Below, piece after piece: positions 27,353-36,753 of a stretch of DNA of 64,000 nucleotides. Numbering within the stretch: position 1 is the first letter of the stretch; each line of letters opens with the position of its first letter. The notes under the pieces were generated by a model. The model made no database searches, was not told the origin of the DNA, and saw nothing but the letters and a program-made list of their open reading frames with translations. The translations under genes were made by a program, and so were the position numbers. The DNA is from Shewanella phaeophyticola (GTDB taxonomy: Bacteria > Pseudomonadota > Gammaproteobacteria > Enterobacterales > Shewanellaceae), in NCBI RefSeq assembly GCF_025398315.1, contig NZ_JAODOQ010000001.1, positions 3,348,001-3,412,000 on the forward strand, written 5' to 3'.

Positions 27353-28733
27353 CAATTTAGGCGACAACTGTCTTGAAAAACGCCGAATGCTACTTTTAAT
27401 ATAGGAGGTGCAGCCATTTCCATTTCATTACTGATTTTATTTACAAAAAAATGAACCAATTCTGGAATATCTTCAACTCTTTCCTTTAATGGAGGAATAT
27501 TAATTAAATACACATTTAACCTATACCAAAGGTCTTCACGAAACTCACCACGCTTTACCATTTCCTCTAAATTTCTATTGGTCGCTGCGACTATTCTGGT
27601 ATTAATTTCAAAGCTTTTTTCGCCCCCCACTCTATAAGCTTCTTTGTTTTGTAAAACCCTCAATAATTTAACTTGGCAACAATGAGGCATTTCCCCTATT
27701 TCGTCTAGAAATAAAGTACCTCCATTAGCTCTTTCGAAATAACCTTTCTTAGAACAAGACGCACCAGTAAATGCCCCTTTCTCATGACCAAACAATTCAC
27801 TTTCGATTAAATTCTCAGGAATCGCTCCGCAGTTCAGTTTGATGAATGGCTGCATTCGGAGTTGATGACATATGATGAATAGCACTAACGATAACCTCTT
27901 TTCCTGTTCCGGTTTCTCCTTGTAATAAAACAGTAGTCTTTTTCTGCGCGACTTTTCTTACCATTTCTAACACATTTTTCAAACCAGAATTCTCACCAAC
28001 TATCTCTATTTTTGGGTTTACACTCAGAGCATTGTGAACAGATTGTTTATCACTAACAAATAGATTTCGATGCTGCTTAATCAAGTTATCAGCAATACCA
28101 TTGGCTAGAATAATAGAGAAAGGTTTAGTGGCTACAGCCATTAAAGATATTATTGAGGAAGGAAACTCATTTTCACCTTCGACTCTTATTAAAATATATC
28201 CTATCGGCTTATCTTCGATTAAAAGTGGGCTTATTAACGTACTGAATCCTTTTAACTCAATAATGGTAGTAAGTTCATCTACAAACCGATTTTTATCCGT
28301 ATCTCTTAACAGGAAAGGTGTTCGTTGTTGTTTTAACCAGTTCCAATAGTTTTGTGGCAGCCATGAAGTCCCATCAGATGAGTGACCTGATGAGTAATAT
28401 ATAATTTTTCGAAACTGTCCCGAAACTTCCATTGGAATATACAGTTCAAAGTCAATGACCTTCATATATTTTCTAAGATATTCTGATAAGCTAAAAATTG
28501 CTTTATTTATATTTAAACTAGAAGTCAATCTGACAACAACTTCTTTAAAGAACTCTTTCTCATCAACTTTAATCACTTGTAATCCGGTCGCTTCGCCATA
28601 ACTTAATTGATATTAAATACTAAATTTTAAACTAGTCAAGATTCGTCCCTCATAACACTAGTGTTCCTCACAGTATTTAAACTCCCCAGCTAAACTCCGT
28701 TTAGTAAATGATTAATGGTTCTTCTAACTCAAG

Positions 28734-29413
28734 GTTTTGCACTTGTGTGCTGTTCGCCTCGGCAATGGAGCATCTGGTTAACGTTTAAGGGTAATGTTTA
28801 GGGGTAATGTTTAAGGGTAATACTGCCAAACACATTGGCGTCGATAAAGCCTCTGTTTTTGTCTCCGTTAATTGGGGTGATCTCATGAGACCCCATAAAG
28901 TGCTCTCTTACTGGGCTGCCATCGTTGTCGCAATAGGCGAGCATAAAACCGATGATTTTATTTGGCGTTAGCAATAAAGGGTTATCTTCTTGGCCTTCTT
29001 TAAAGTCATCAGGATACAGCTTAATCGCTACCTCCCAAATCACATTAAAAGGCGCTTCACTACTGCGCTGCCAACGACTTTTTAAATGTGAGGTATACAG
29101 GTGAGCTTGTTTATCTGAGTCATAATCTGCCGCCTGATTGTCTAGGCCTATATGGTAAGCAAATGCACTGTGATTAAACTGATGATTGCCGCCTGAGGCA
29201 TCACTATCAATAAAAATCTCTAAGGTGTCATCATCCCAATAATTCACCGTTGGGTCGGCATGGGTGTCAATCAATACATCGTCGGTAATTTCAGCTTGCA
29301 GATACAAATAATGCTCATCCCACAATAACTTATATTTACCGCTAAAATCACTCGCAGAATCAGGCAATATGCCAGCCATTAAATACGGCATCGTTTGCCA
29401 CTTAGCTTGCTGC
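28734..29413. repeat. direct repeat containing CBM9-like gene, copy 2
   Basis: This segment matches 19320-19987 and includes the tail of the intact CBM9-like gene with its 3' flank. It also has an extra short iteration, TTTAAGGGTAATG/TTTAGGGGTAATG, at 28785-28820, which in copy 1 occurs fewer times. Confidence 0.85.
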
Positions 29414-29529
29414 CATGCAGGGTCAACAACACCATCAATCTTGATAGGCGTCGCAGTATAGTTAACGTCCATAGCGAACAGCGCCTGGCTACTAAACAGT
29501 AATCCCAAAGCAAGTAACGAATATTTCAT
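28798..29529 (-). CDS. CBM9-like carbohydrate-binding periplasmic protein
   Basis: A 243-residue precursor with a signal peptide (MKYSLLALGLLFSSQALFA) followed by a single beta-sandwich of the CBM9/DOMON-like type: PIKIDGVVDPAWQQAKW at the start, then LLWDEHYLYLQAEITDD, DDTLEIFIDSD and VIWEVAIKLYP. Families with this domain bind sugars or act as extracytoplasmic ligand binders; no catalytic residues are visible. ATG 29529 is used because the signal peptide starts there. A truncated copy lies at 19371-19987. Confidence 0.8.
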   Translation of the reverse strand: MKYSLLALGLLFSSQALFAMDVNYTATPIKIDGVVDPAWQQAKWQTMPYLMAGILPDSASDFSGKYKLLWDEHYLYLQAEITDDVLIDTHADPTVNYWDDDTLEIFIDSDASGGNHQFNHSAFAYHIGLDNQAADYDSDKQAHLYTSHLKSRWQRSSEAPFNVIWEVAIKLYPDDFKEGQEDNPLLLTPNKIIGFMLAYCDNDGSPVREHFMGSHEITPINGDKNRGFIDANVFGSITLKHYP

Positions 29530-29716
29530 AAGGCTCTCTATTGATCGATTTGAGACAGGTTGGCTTAAACAGATATAGAACGCAATCATAAATCAGACCC
29601 ACGCTTAAAAGCTCTGCATCTAGAGCGCAGAATTACATTGGCTCAACAATCTGGCTCAACAACCTAGTCGATACATCGCAGGCTAACTTTACTCTAATAC
29701 CACTGATACGTGACCA

Positions 29717-29750
29717 CAAAAAAGCCCTAACCTTTGCCAGATCAGGGCTT
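29717..29750 (-). terminator. intrinsic terminator, probably of glcB
   Basis: On the minus strand the arms AAGCCCT and AGGGCTT form a stem (29723-29750) with an internal loop, followed by a T-run. It would end the glcB transcript but is now separated from the gene by a MITE-like element. Confidence 0.7.
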
Positions 29751-29798
29751 ATTGATTGAGTGACTACATCAACTCAGAGCAAGTGTTAACACTAGACA

Positions 29799-30067
29799 CT
29801 AGGGTCTGTTGATCTTTGCTGTTTGAATTTTGTTCGAGTTAAAAACGTTTTAATCGAGGCGAATTGATTGATGCCTAGTCATCTAAGCAAAATCCATTCA
29901 ACAAAGAGTAAAACGTTTTTAGCCGAACCTTTCAGGCAGCGTTTGTTGGCCATTTTTACTGCGTTATCGACTTTTTATGTAGAATAACTACACCTCAAAG
30001 TCTCTGCCTTGTATAAAAGACCAACAATTCGCTGCAAAAACAACCTTGAAAGATCAACAGACCCTAG
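29799..30067. mobile_element. MITE-like element, 269 bp
   Basis: The terminal inverted repeats CTAGGGTCTGTTGATCTTT (29799-29817) and AAAGATCAACAGACCCTAG (30049-30067) are perfect over 19 bp. The inside has no coding capacity but holds further inverted AAACGTTTT segments. TA at both borders would fit a TA target duplication of the IS630/mariner type. It ends 3 bp from the glcB stop codon. Confidence 0.75.
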
Positions 30068-30070
30068 ATA

Positions 30071-32260
30071 CTAACCTGCTTTAGCTTGAATTCGATAAGC
30101 ATGTAGCAAAGGTTCTGTGTAACCAGAAGGCTGAGATTTGCCTTTAAAAATCAGATCGCATGCCGCTTTAAAGGCGATGCCGTCAAAATTAGGCGCCATA
30201 TTAGTGTACAGCGGATCACCTGCATTTTGAGTATCGACCACCGCGGCCATTTTTTTCAACGCCGCCATCACTTGTGCTTCACTGCATAGGTCATGCTCAA
30301 GCCAATTAGCTAAATATTGCGATGAAATTCGTAAGGTCGCTCTGTCTTCCATCAAGCCGACATTATTAATATCAGGCACTTTTGAACACCCCACACCTTG
30401 ATCAATCCAGCGCACTACATACCCTAAAATACCCTGGGCATTATTTTCGAGTTCAAAAGTAATTTGCTCATTGGTGAGTGCTACCCCATCAGCAAGTAAA
30501 GGTATGGTCAACAAACTGTCAATGCTAGCACGTGGGCGTTGTTTAATTTGTTGCTGAACATCTGCCACATTAATTTGGTGATAATGAATAGAATGCAGCA
30601 CGGCACCATTTGGCGAAGGCACCCACGCTGTGTTTGCGCCCGCTTTAGGATGAGCCGATTTTTGTTCAAGCATCGCTGCCATTTCATCTGGCATTGGCCA
30701 CATGCCTTTACCGATTTGAGCACGACCTTGTAAGCCACATTCAAGCCCAATATCGACATTCCAGTCTTCGTAAGCACTAATCCATTTTTGCTGTTTCATC
30801 ACCGATTTAGGCACAAACGCACCCGCTAGCATTGAGGTATGCAGCTCATCACCCGTACGGTCAAGAAAGCCAGTATTAATAAACACGACGCGATCTTTGG
30901 CTGCCCTAATGCACTCTTTTAAATTCAGTGTCGTTCTGCGCTCTTCATCCATAATGCCTACCTTAATAGTATTACGCGGCAGCTTGAGCGCATCTTCTAT
31001 CTTAGCAAACAGGTCACAGGTAAATTGCACCTCTTCAGAGTCATGCATTTTGGGTTTTACAATATTCACCGAACCTTTGCGGCTATTGCTACGACCATTA
31101 TTGTTACCTTTAAGGTCATGCATGGCAGCAAGCACAGTGATCATGCCATCAAGTATCCCTTCAGGTATTTCGTTGCCATTTTTATCCAGCACAGCATCAA
31201 TGGTCATCAAGTGGCCTACATTACGCACAAATAGCAAACTTCTACCGGGTAACGTCACTGTTTTTACATCTGCATTCTGGTTGGCATTAGCAGCGGTATA
31301 GACGCGATCATCGTTGAGCTCTCTTACAATCTCTTTACCATTTTTAGTCAACGAGGCAACTAAGTTACCTTGCATCAAACCTAACCAATTGCGATAAACT
31401 TCAACCTTATCTTCAGCATCCACTGCAGCGACAGAATCCTCACAGTCCATAATGGTGGTCACAGCGGCTTCGACCAGTAAGTCTTTAACGCCAGCGCGAT
31501 CGCTGCCACCGATGACACTGCTTGGATCTATTTGAATTTCGATATGCAGACCATTGTTAACTAACAAAATAGCACTTGGTGCATCGGCACTACCTTGGTA
31601 ACCCACACACTTATCGGTTTGGGCTAAGCTTGTAGTCGAGCCGTCAGTTAATTGCATCCGCAACACACCCGCGTCGAGGTAATAACGAGTCACATCAGCA
31701 TGGCTACCTTGTGCTAAGGGCGCAGCGGTATCTAGGTGTTGTTTGGCAAAAGCGATAACTTTATTACCGCGTACAGGGTTGTACTGTTTAGTGATCTCCG
31801 CGCCATCTTCTTCAGATATTGCGTCAGTGCCATATAGCGCATCATACAGGCTGCCCCAACGTGCATTGGCAGCGTTAAGCGCAAAGCGAGCATTTTTAAC
31901 CGGCACCACCAATTGCGGTGCTGCTTGCGCGGCAATTTCATGGTCGACATTTTCAGTGCTAATTTGAAAAGCCTCACCCTCAGGTACTAGGTAACCTATT
32001 TCAAATAAAAAAGCTTTATATTTTGCTGGGTCAAAATCTTGGGTGGGATGGTCAATATGCCATTGATCTATTTGCTGTTGTAGTAGTTGTCTTTTTTCTA
32101 ACAGCTGCGCATTAACGGGAGAAAATTCATTAATAATGTCCTCAAATTTTGTCCAGAAGGTTGCTGAATCAATGCCAGTACCTGGGCAAATTTCACTATC
32201 AACCAATTGCCACAACTCTTGTGCTATGTGTAATCCACCTACTTGAATACGTGCTGTCAT
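30071..32260 (-). CDS. glcB: malate synthase G
   Basis: A 729-residue monomeric malate synthase of the G type, which condenses glyoxylate with acetyl-CoA to give malate in the glyoxylate shunt. Length is typical (E. coli GlcB 723). Visible blocks are [52 protein letters not shown] and [14 protein letters not shown], which contribute Mg2+ and glyoxylate binding. It is separated from aceA by a LysR gene on its own strand. A MITE-like element follows the stop codon directly, before the terminator. Confidence 0.95.
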   Translation of the reverse strand: MTARIQVGGLHIAQELWQLVDSEICPGTGIDSATFWTKFEDIINEFSPVNAQLLEKRQLLQQQIDQWHIDHPTQDFDPAKYKAFLFEIGYLVPEGEAFQISTENVDHEIAAQAAPQLVVPVKNARFALNAANARWGSLYDALYGTDAISEEDGAEITKQYNPVRGNKVIAFAKQHLDTAAPLAQGSHADVTRYYLDAGVLRMQLTDGSTTSLAQTDKCVGYQGSADAPSAILLVNNGLHIEIQIDPSSVIGGSDRAGVKDLLVEAAVTTIMDCEDSVAAVDAEDKVEVYRNWLGLMQGNLVASLTKNGKEIVRELNDDRVYTAANANQNADVKTVTLPGRSLLFVRNVGHLMTIDAVLDKNGNEIPEGILDGMITVLAAMHDLKGNNNGRSNSRKGSVNIVKPKMHDSEEVQFTCDLFAKIEDALKLPRNTIKVGIMDEERRTTLNLKECIRAAKDRVVFINTGFLDRTGDELHTSMLAGAFVPKSVMKQQKWISAYEDWNVDIGLECGLQGRAQIGKGMWPMPDEMAAMLEQKSAHPKAGANTAWVPSPNGAVLHSIHYHQINVADVQQQIKQRPRASIDSLLTIPLLADGVALTNEQITFELENNAQGILGYVVRWIDQGVGCSKVPDINNVGLMEDRATLRISSQYLANWLEHDLCSEAQVMAALKKMAAVVDTQNAGDPLYTNMAPNFDGIAFKAACDLIFKGKSQPSGYTEPLLHAYRIQAKAG

Positions 32261-32306
32261 GTTATATCCCTACCTTATTTTCTGTGCGTTGACCGTAAAC
32301 TCAGTC

Positions 32307-32361
32307 CTAAATCATATGCCTTAAATCATTGGCCATAAATCAGTAGTCCCAAATCACTAGC
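32307..32361. repeat. short degenerate tandem repeats upstream of glcB
   Basis: Four head-to-tail units of about 14 bp share AAATCA: CTAAATCATATGC, CTTAAATCATTGGC, CATAAATCAGTAGTC and CCAAATCACTAGC. They lie in the 285-bp space between the LysR stop and the glcB start. They could be a multi-site operator, or simply a local slippage repeat. No promoter could be fixed here. Confidence 0.4.
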
Positions 32362-32545
32362 TCAAACTCATTCCACTGTTAACAGCTTACTCTTCATACG
32401 CGGTAATTCTTTACTCTATATCAAAGTTATCTTATTTATCCAATTTATGCTTATTATCATCACTATTCACCAAAGATATGGCAAAATGACGTTTTTTAGT
32501 TAATTTACAACATATACGTAACTAAAAATCACAATTACAGTAAGA

Positions 32546-33496
32546 TTACACATCGCCTCTATTTATCTCTTCTGCGGTTTTAGTGATAAGTTGCCGCATC
32601 CATTGATGCGCGGGATTATGTTGAAGCAAAGGGCTCCAAGCCATAGTCAAGGCAATGGGGTGAATAACAAAAGGCGGCGGAATAATGCTCACCCGTTCAT
32701 TATTGATATGATGACGCGCCATCTTACTTGGTATGGTTGCGATCAAATCTTGTTGCTCAGCCAACAAACAGGCGGCTTGATAATGGCGGGTAAAAACGGT
32801 GATCTGGCGTTTCACACCCATTCGCGTTAACGCTTCATCTACCCAACCCAAACGCTGAACATCATCAGGGTTCATCCCTACCCCAACACCCATACCAGTT
32901 TTACTCACCCATACATGCTTAGCTTTTAAATAACTGTCTAAAGAAAACTTCTTTAAAACAGGATTACCCTTACTAATCAGGCAACTAAAATCGTCACTCC
33001 ACAATACTTTTTGATGAAATGATTGCGGAATACTGTCAAAACGGTTGATCACCATATCGACTCTTCCTTGTTCTACATCAGGGAAACTGACATCACTTGG
33101 GGTCATGATATCTAAAATAATGTTAGGTGCTTGAGTACGAAGCTTGGCAATAAGCGGTGGAATTAACGTCGCTTCAGCATAATCACTTGCCATAACACGG
33201 AAGACTTTATCGCTTTCTAGTGGATCAAAATGGGCACGCGGTTGCACGGCTTTTTCCAGCCCAATAATCAACTCACTAATAATGGGTTGTAATTCATTTG
33301 CGCGTTCGGTCGGCGTCATACCCTGACTAGTGCGAATAAGTAAGGGATCGTCAAACAAGTTTCGTAAGCGTTTTAGGCCATTACTCATTGCAGGCTGGCT
33401 GATCCCAAGTTGGTCAGCAGCTTTAGTCACGTTTCTTTCACGCAGTAAAACATCTAAATAAACAAGGAGGTTCAAATCGATACGAGATACATTCAT
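32546..33496 (-). CDS. LysR-family transcriptional regulator
   Basis: A 316-residue LysR-type regulator. The N-terminal winged helix has LNLLVYLDVLLRERNVTKAADQLGISQPAMSNGLKRLRNLFDDPLLIRT, followed by a two-part effector-binding domain. The start at ATG 33496 (MNVSRIDLNLL) is preferred because family members begin there; ATG 33523 is possible but would reach the putative operator. It is divergent from aceA and upstream of glcB on the same strand, so it may control the glyoxylate shunt; the ligand is unknown. Confidence 0.85.
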   Translation of the reverse strand: MNVSRIDLNLLVYLDVLLRERNVTKAADQLGISQPAMSNGLKRLRNLFDDPLLIRTSQGMTPTERANELQPIISELIIGLEKAVQPRAHFDPLESDKVFRVMASDYAEATLIPPLIAKLRTQAPNIILDIMTPSDVSFPDVEQGRVDMVINRFDSIPQSFHQKVLWSDDFSCLISKGNPVLKKFSLDSYLKAKHVWVSKTGMGVGVGMNPDDVQRLGWVDEALTRMGVKRQITVFTRHYQAACLLAEQQDLIATIPSKMARHHINNERVSIIPPPFVIHPIALTMAWSPLLQHNPAHQWMRQLITKTAEEINRGDV

Positions 33497-33529
33497 ATGG
33501 TGAATACCGAAGATAGTAAGCATAAATTA

Positions 33530-33542
33530 GGTTTATTTAACC
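33530..33542. promoter_or_regulatory. candidate LysR box
   Basis: GGTTTATTTAACC is a short dyad (GGTT/AACC around five A/T) between the divergent lysR and aceA genes. It has the size and A/T centre of LysR-type binding sites. It is supported only by position and symmetry. Confidence 0.4.
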
Positions 33543-33605
33543 AAATCTGACTATTATTTTCAACGTAATCAATTGCCGCTAATCTATTTGTTAAGGAATA
33601 AACAC

Positions 33606-35186
33606 ATGACTCACTACAAAAATAATATCGATGAAGCTGCCACCTTGATTAATTCAGAAGGTAGTAAATGGAATGCCATCAACCCAGAGTCAGTCGCTCG
33701 TATGCGTCTACAAAATCGCTTTAAAACTGGGTTAGACATAGCAAAATACACTGCCAAGATCATGCGTGAAGACATGGACAACTACGACAAGGACTCATCG
33801 CAGTACACTCAGTCTTTAGGTTGCTGGCATGGTTTTATCGCCCAACAAAAAATGATCTCGATTAAAAAACATCTTTTAACCACCAAGCGTCGTTACTTAT
33901 ACCTTTCAGGTTGGATGGTAGCTGCACTGCGAAGTGAGTTTGGTCCATTACCTGACCAATCTATGCATGAAAAAACTTCTGTTGCTGCATTGATTAAAGA
34001 GCTATACACCTTCCTACGTCAAGCTGATGCTCGTGAACTAGATGGTCTTTTCCGCCAATTAGATAATGCTAAAGAGTCTGATAAAGCCGCGATTCAACAA
34101 AAAATTGAAAACTTCGAAACCCATGTTGTACCTATTATTGCCGACATTGATGCCGGTTTTGGTAACGAAGAAGCCACTTACTTAATGGCAAAACAGATGA
34201 TTGAAGCCGGTGCTTGTTGTATTCAATTAGAAAACCAAGTATCAGACGTAAAACAATGTGGCCACCAAGACGGTAAAGTCACCGTGCCACATGTTGAGTT
34301 TTTAGCAAAAATTAATGCGGTTCGTTATGCATTTTTAGAGTTAGGTATCGATGACGGCGTGATTGTTGCGCGTACCGATTCATTAGGTGCAGGCTTAACT
34401 CAAAAAATTGCTGTCACTAATGAAGCAGGCGATCTAGGCGATTTATACAATAGTTTCCTTGAAGTTGAAGCCGTTGATGCAGCAAAACTTGAAAACGGTG
34501 ACGTGGTATTCAAGCAAGGTGGCGAATTAGTAAAACCGGCTCGTCTACCAAATGGCTTATTTAAGTTCCGTGCTGGTACGGGTGAAGAGCGTTGTGTACT
34601 TGATTGTATTACTTCATTGCAAAATGGCGCTGATTTATTGTGGATTGAAACTGAAAAGCCTCATGTATCGCAAATTGGTGGCATGGTTAACGAAATCCGT
34701 AAAGTTATTCCTAATGCCAAGCTTGTGTATAACAACTCGCCATCGTTTAACTGGACGCTTAACTTCCGTCAGCAAGTATTTGATGCGATGCAAGCAGCAG
34801 GACAAGACGTATCAGCTTACGACCGTGCGCAATTAATGAGCGTTGACTACGATGGCACTGAGCTTGCTATCCAAGCTGATGAAAAAATTCGTACCTTCCA
34901 AGCTGACTCGTCACGTGAAGCAGGTATTTTCCATCACCTTATTACACTACCGACTTACCATACAGCAGCATTGTCTACCGACAACTTGGCTAAAGAATAC
35001 TTCGGTGACCAAGGTATGTTGGGTTATGTTGCCAATGTTCAACGTAAGGAAATCCGTGAAGGAATCGCCTGTGTTAAACATCAAAACATGGCTGGTTCAG
35101 ATATGGGTGATACACATAAAGAGTACTTCTCTGGTGACCAAGCGCTTAAAGCGTCTGGTAAAGACAACACAATGAACCAGTTCTAA
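33606..35186 (+). CDS. aceA: isocitrate lyase (long form)
   Basis: A 526-residue isocitrate lyase that cleaves isocitrate into glyoxylate and succinate. The catalytic loop is QCGHQDGK (217-224) with C218; the Mg2+ region ADIDAGFGN lies at 179-187. It is about 90 residues longer than E. coli AceA (434) and belongs to the long form seen in Pseudomonas and Shewanella. ATG 33606 follows AAGGA. Together with glcB it allows growth on acetate and fatty acids. It is transcribed away from the LysR gene and ends in a strong terminator. Confidence 0.95.
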   Translation: MTHYKNNIDEAATLINSEGSKWNAINPESVARMRLQNRFKTGLDIAKYTAKIMREDMDNYDKDSSQYTQSLGCWHGFIAQQKMISIKKHLLTTKRRYLYLSGWMVAALRSEFGPLPDQSMHEKTSVAALIKELYTFLRQADARELDGLFRQLDNAKESDKAAIQQKIENFETHVVPIIADIDAGFGNEEATYLMAKQMIEAGACCIQLENQVSDVKQCGHQDGKVTVPHVEFLAKINAVRYAFLELGIDDGVIVARTDSLGAGLTQKIAVTNEAGDLGDLYNSFLEVEAVDAAKLENGDVVFKQGGELVKPARLPNGLFKFRAGTGEERCVLDCITSLQNGADLLWIETEKPHVSQIGGMVNEIRKVIPNAKLVYNNSPSFNWTLNFRQQVFDAMQAAGQDVSAYDRAQLMSVDYDGTELAIQADEKIRTFQADSSREAGIFHHLITLPTYHTAALSTDNLAKEYFGDQGMLGYVANVQRKEIREGIACVKHQNMAGSDMGDTHKEYFSGDQALKASGKDNTMNQF

Positions 35187-35296
35187 GACTGATTTTATAA
35201 CTGCTTGTGTAGAAAGTAGAAAACGACTTACCCAAATAGTGACTAGCTTATGTGATGTTTTTGAAGTGAACATCGCTAACAGTGAAAACTAAACCC

Positions 35297-35328
35297 AAAA
35301 GGCCTGCTTAACATAAGCAGGCCTTTTT
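35297..35328 (+). terminator. intrinsic terminator of aceA
   Basis: AAAAGGCCTGCTTA (35297-35310) and TAAGCAGGCCTTTT (35314-35327) form a perfect 14-bp stem with a 3-nt loop, followed by T. The remaining space to 35575 holds no other recognisable signal. Confidence 0.95.
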
Positions 35329-35575
35329 ATGTGTTATTTTCGGGTCAAATGGTCACTGTGACGCTAACTCATTAAGATACACACTGATACAAGCCATTAT
35401 TATGCAATGATATTTTTGACTAGTGTAACCGCCCATTTCGCTCAATTTTGACGCTTAACTATTGATGAAAATTTCCACTTACATTATTGTGAAACTGCGA
35501 GTATATTAATCAAGCAGATTCATGGATTTGAATTTGCAATTAATAACATCGTTCGCGCAACAATCAAGGATGACA

Positions 35576-36466
35576 ATGACAAGCTTCACTTCCAGTTTAT
35601 TATCAGTAGGCATTCTTCTTTCGAGCATGTTTGTCACCATTGGGGTGATGTTTGTTTTACTGAAACATCGCGACAGTACGGTAAAACTCCCCGTCGATCG
35701 CGACCAACTTCAGCGTATCCCCGCTTTTGGTTTACAACAAGAAATACAAGACCTTCAAATCAATTTGATTGCCAGTATGCTAATGGGCGTATTGGTTGTG
35801 TGTCTGCCATTTGCCGTTAACAGCATTCAAGCACACATTACCGTCGGCAAATTCCCTTGGATGTTTGCTATAACCTCAATGCTCGGATTATCTTATTGTG
35901 GTTATAAAACGTGGAAAAACTTTTCCAAACTCACCAAATTACGCCTAGGCCACACAGCAGAAATCGCCACTGCCAATGAGCTAATCGGCCTACAAGCTTT
36001 GGGCTATCAAGTATTTCACGACATACAAGCCGACGGCTTTAACATCGACCATTTAGCCATAGGTAAAAACGGCGTATTCGCCATTGAAACCAAAGGCCGC
36101 CATAAGCAACATAAAGACAACAAAAATGGCGGAAAAGATTTTCAACTAGCCTACAAAGACGGTCGTTTACACTTCCCATCGTGGACTGAAACCAAGCCAA
36201 TAGAACAAGCAACCCGACAAGCCACTTGGGTCAGCCAATGGTTAACTAAAGCCACCGGACAGCCAATATTTGCCAGCCCAGTACTCGCATTCCCCGGCTG
36301 GTTTGTAACAAGCCAAACAAAGCCACCGTTCCCCATCTTAAATCATAAGCAGTTGGTCAAAACCATACCAGCTGTCCGCACTCAAACACTCACCCAACAA
36401 CAAGTCGACGCTATTGTGTATCAAGTGGCGCAGAGATGTTTGAGTAAGAGTGAGGTAGGGAAATGA
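35576..36466 (+). CDS. NERD-domain membrane protein
   Basis: A protein of about 296 residues with two or three N-terminal membrane segments (the first directly after the start, then IASMLMGVLVVCLPFAV and PWMFAITSMLGLSYCGY) and a cytoplasmic NERD domain. The NERD core is GHTAEIATANELIGL, GYQVFHD, NIDHLAIGKNGVFAIETKG, with the E/D...E-x-K pattern of the restriction-endonuclease-like fold. ATG 35576 follows AAGGA at 5 bp; upstream ATGs at 35522 and 35570 have poorer sites. NERD proteins are suspected nucleases in DNA processing. The gene has normal base composition, unlike the AT-rich operon after it. Confidence 0.8.
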   Translation: MTSFTSSLLSVGILLSSMFVTIGVMFVLLKHRDSTVKLPVDRDQLQRIPAFGLQQEIQDLQINLIASMLMGVLVVCLPFAVNSIQAHITVGKFPWMFAITSMLGLSYCGYKTWKNFSKLTKLRLGHTAEIATANELIGLQALGYQVFHDIQADGFNIDHLAIGKNGVFAIETKGRHKQHKDNKNGGKDFQLAYKDGRLHFPSWTETKPIEQATRQATWVSQWLTKATGQPIFASPVLAFPGWFVTSQTKPPFPILNHKQLVKTIPAVRTQTLTQQQVDAIVYQVAQRCLSKSEVGK

Positions 36467-36562
36467 TTAAATTATCTGATATAAGATATACAATTAAATT
36501 AAAAGATTTGTTGTTGTAGTTACAATAAAACTTAATAAATAAGAAAGGTATACTTAAATTTT

Positions 36563-36753
36563 AAAGGAGTTAAGATTGCGAGCTAAAAAAACAACAAAGA
36601 AATACTACTAAATCTGAAGTAGCTAAGATTATCGGAAATTCTAAAAATGAATTTACTGCGCAACTTAATTTTTTTGCTAAATTAGGCCACAAAAAAATAT
36701 ATCAATATCTTCCATTTCTAGCAAATAACCCGTTATTCAATAAATCAATTTTT
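36563..36753 (+). other. probable true 5' end of the kinase gene, out of frame through an A7 tract
   Basis: AAAGGAG (36564-36570 region) is followed at 36576 by TTG, which reads MRAKKT before meeting a stop. If one A is removed from the A7 run at 36585-36591, the frame joins the kinase reading at KKQQRNTTKSEVAKIIG and continues without a stop for 59 codons into 36754. The in-frame stretch has protein-like composition (LPFLANNPLFNKSIF). So the kinase may really start at 36576 and be turned off or on by the length of this run, or the seventh A may be a sequencing error. Confidence 0.55.

Larger units (their letters stand above)
25743..27385 (+). mobile_element. IS3-family insertion sequence, copy 2
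   Basis: A 1643-bp element with the same ends as copy 1 (CCCCCTGTGTCAGG and AAAAACGCCG) in the opposite orientation. It is flanked by its own 4-bp target duplication AATG (25739-25742 and 27386-27389). It lies inside the sigma-54 activator gene. Since each copy has its own matched duplication, they inserted separately. Confidence 0.95.
25408..28576 (-). pseudogene. sigma-54-dependent activator, broken by IS and frameshift
   Basis: With the IS and one target duplication removed and one base deleted, the gene encodes about 506 residues. These are an N-terminal GAF-like sensor (about 1-170), an AAA+ domain with Walker A GETGTGKE, the sigma-54 contact loop GAFTGA, Walker [14 protein letters not shown] and [10 protein letters not shown], then WPGNVREL and a Fis-type helix-turn-helix at the C-terminus. 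The IS (25743-27385) separates the C-terminal 110 residues, including the DNA-binding part. An additional A near 27852, between the Walker A and GAFTGA regions, also shifts the frame. It was probably the activator of the sigma-54 promoter at 21937. Confidence 0.9.

Noticed and set aside
20126..27389. Composite transposon made of the two IS copies and the module between them
   Set aside because: Each copy has its own matching 4-bp target duplication (CAAC and AATG) on both sides. A composite unit would have one duplication at the outer ends only.
35576..36466. NERD protein as part of the Detocs-like operon
   Set aside because: Its base composition is that of the surrounding core genome, there are about 290 bp between it and the kinase, and NERD is not a known Detocs component. 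It may simply be a neighbour.
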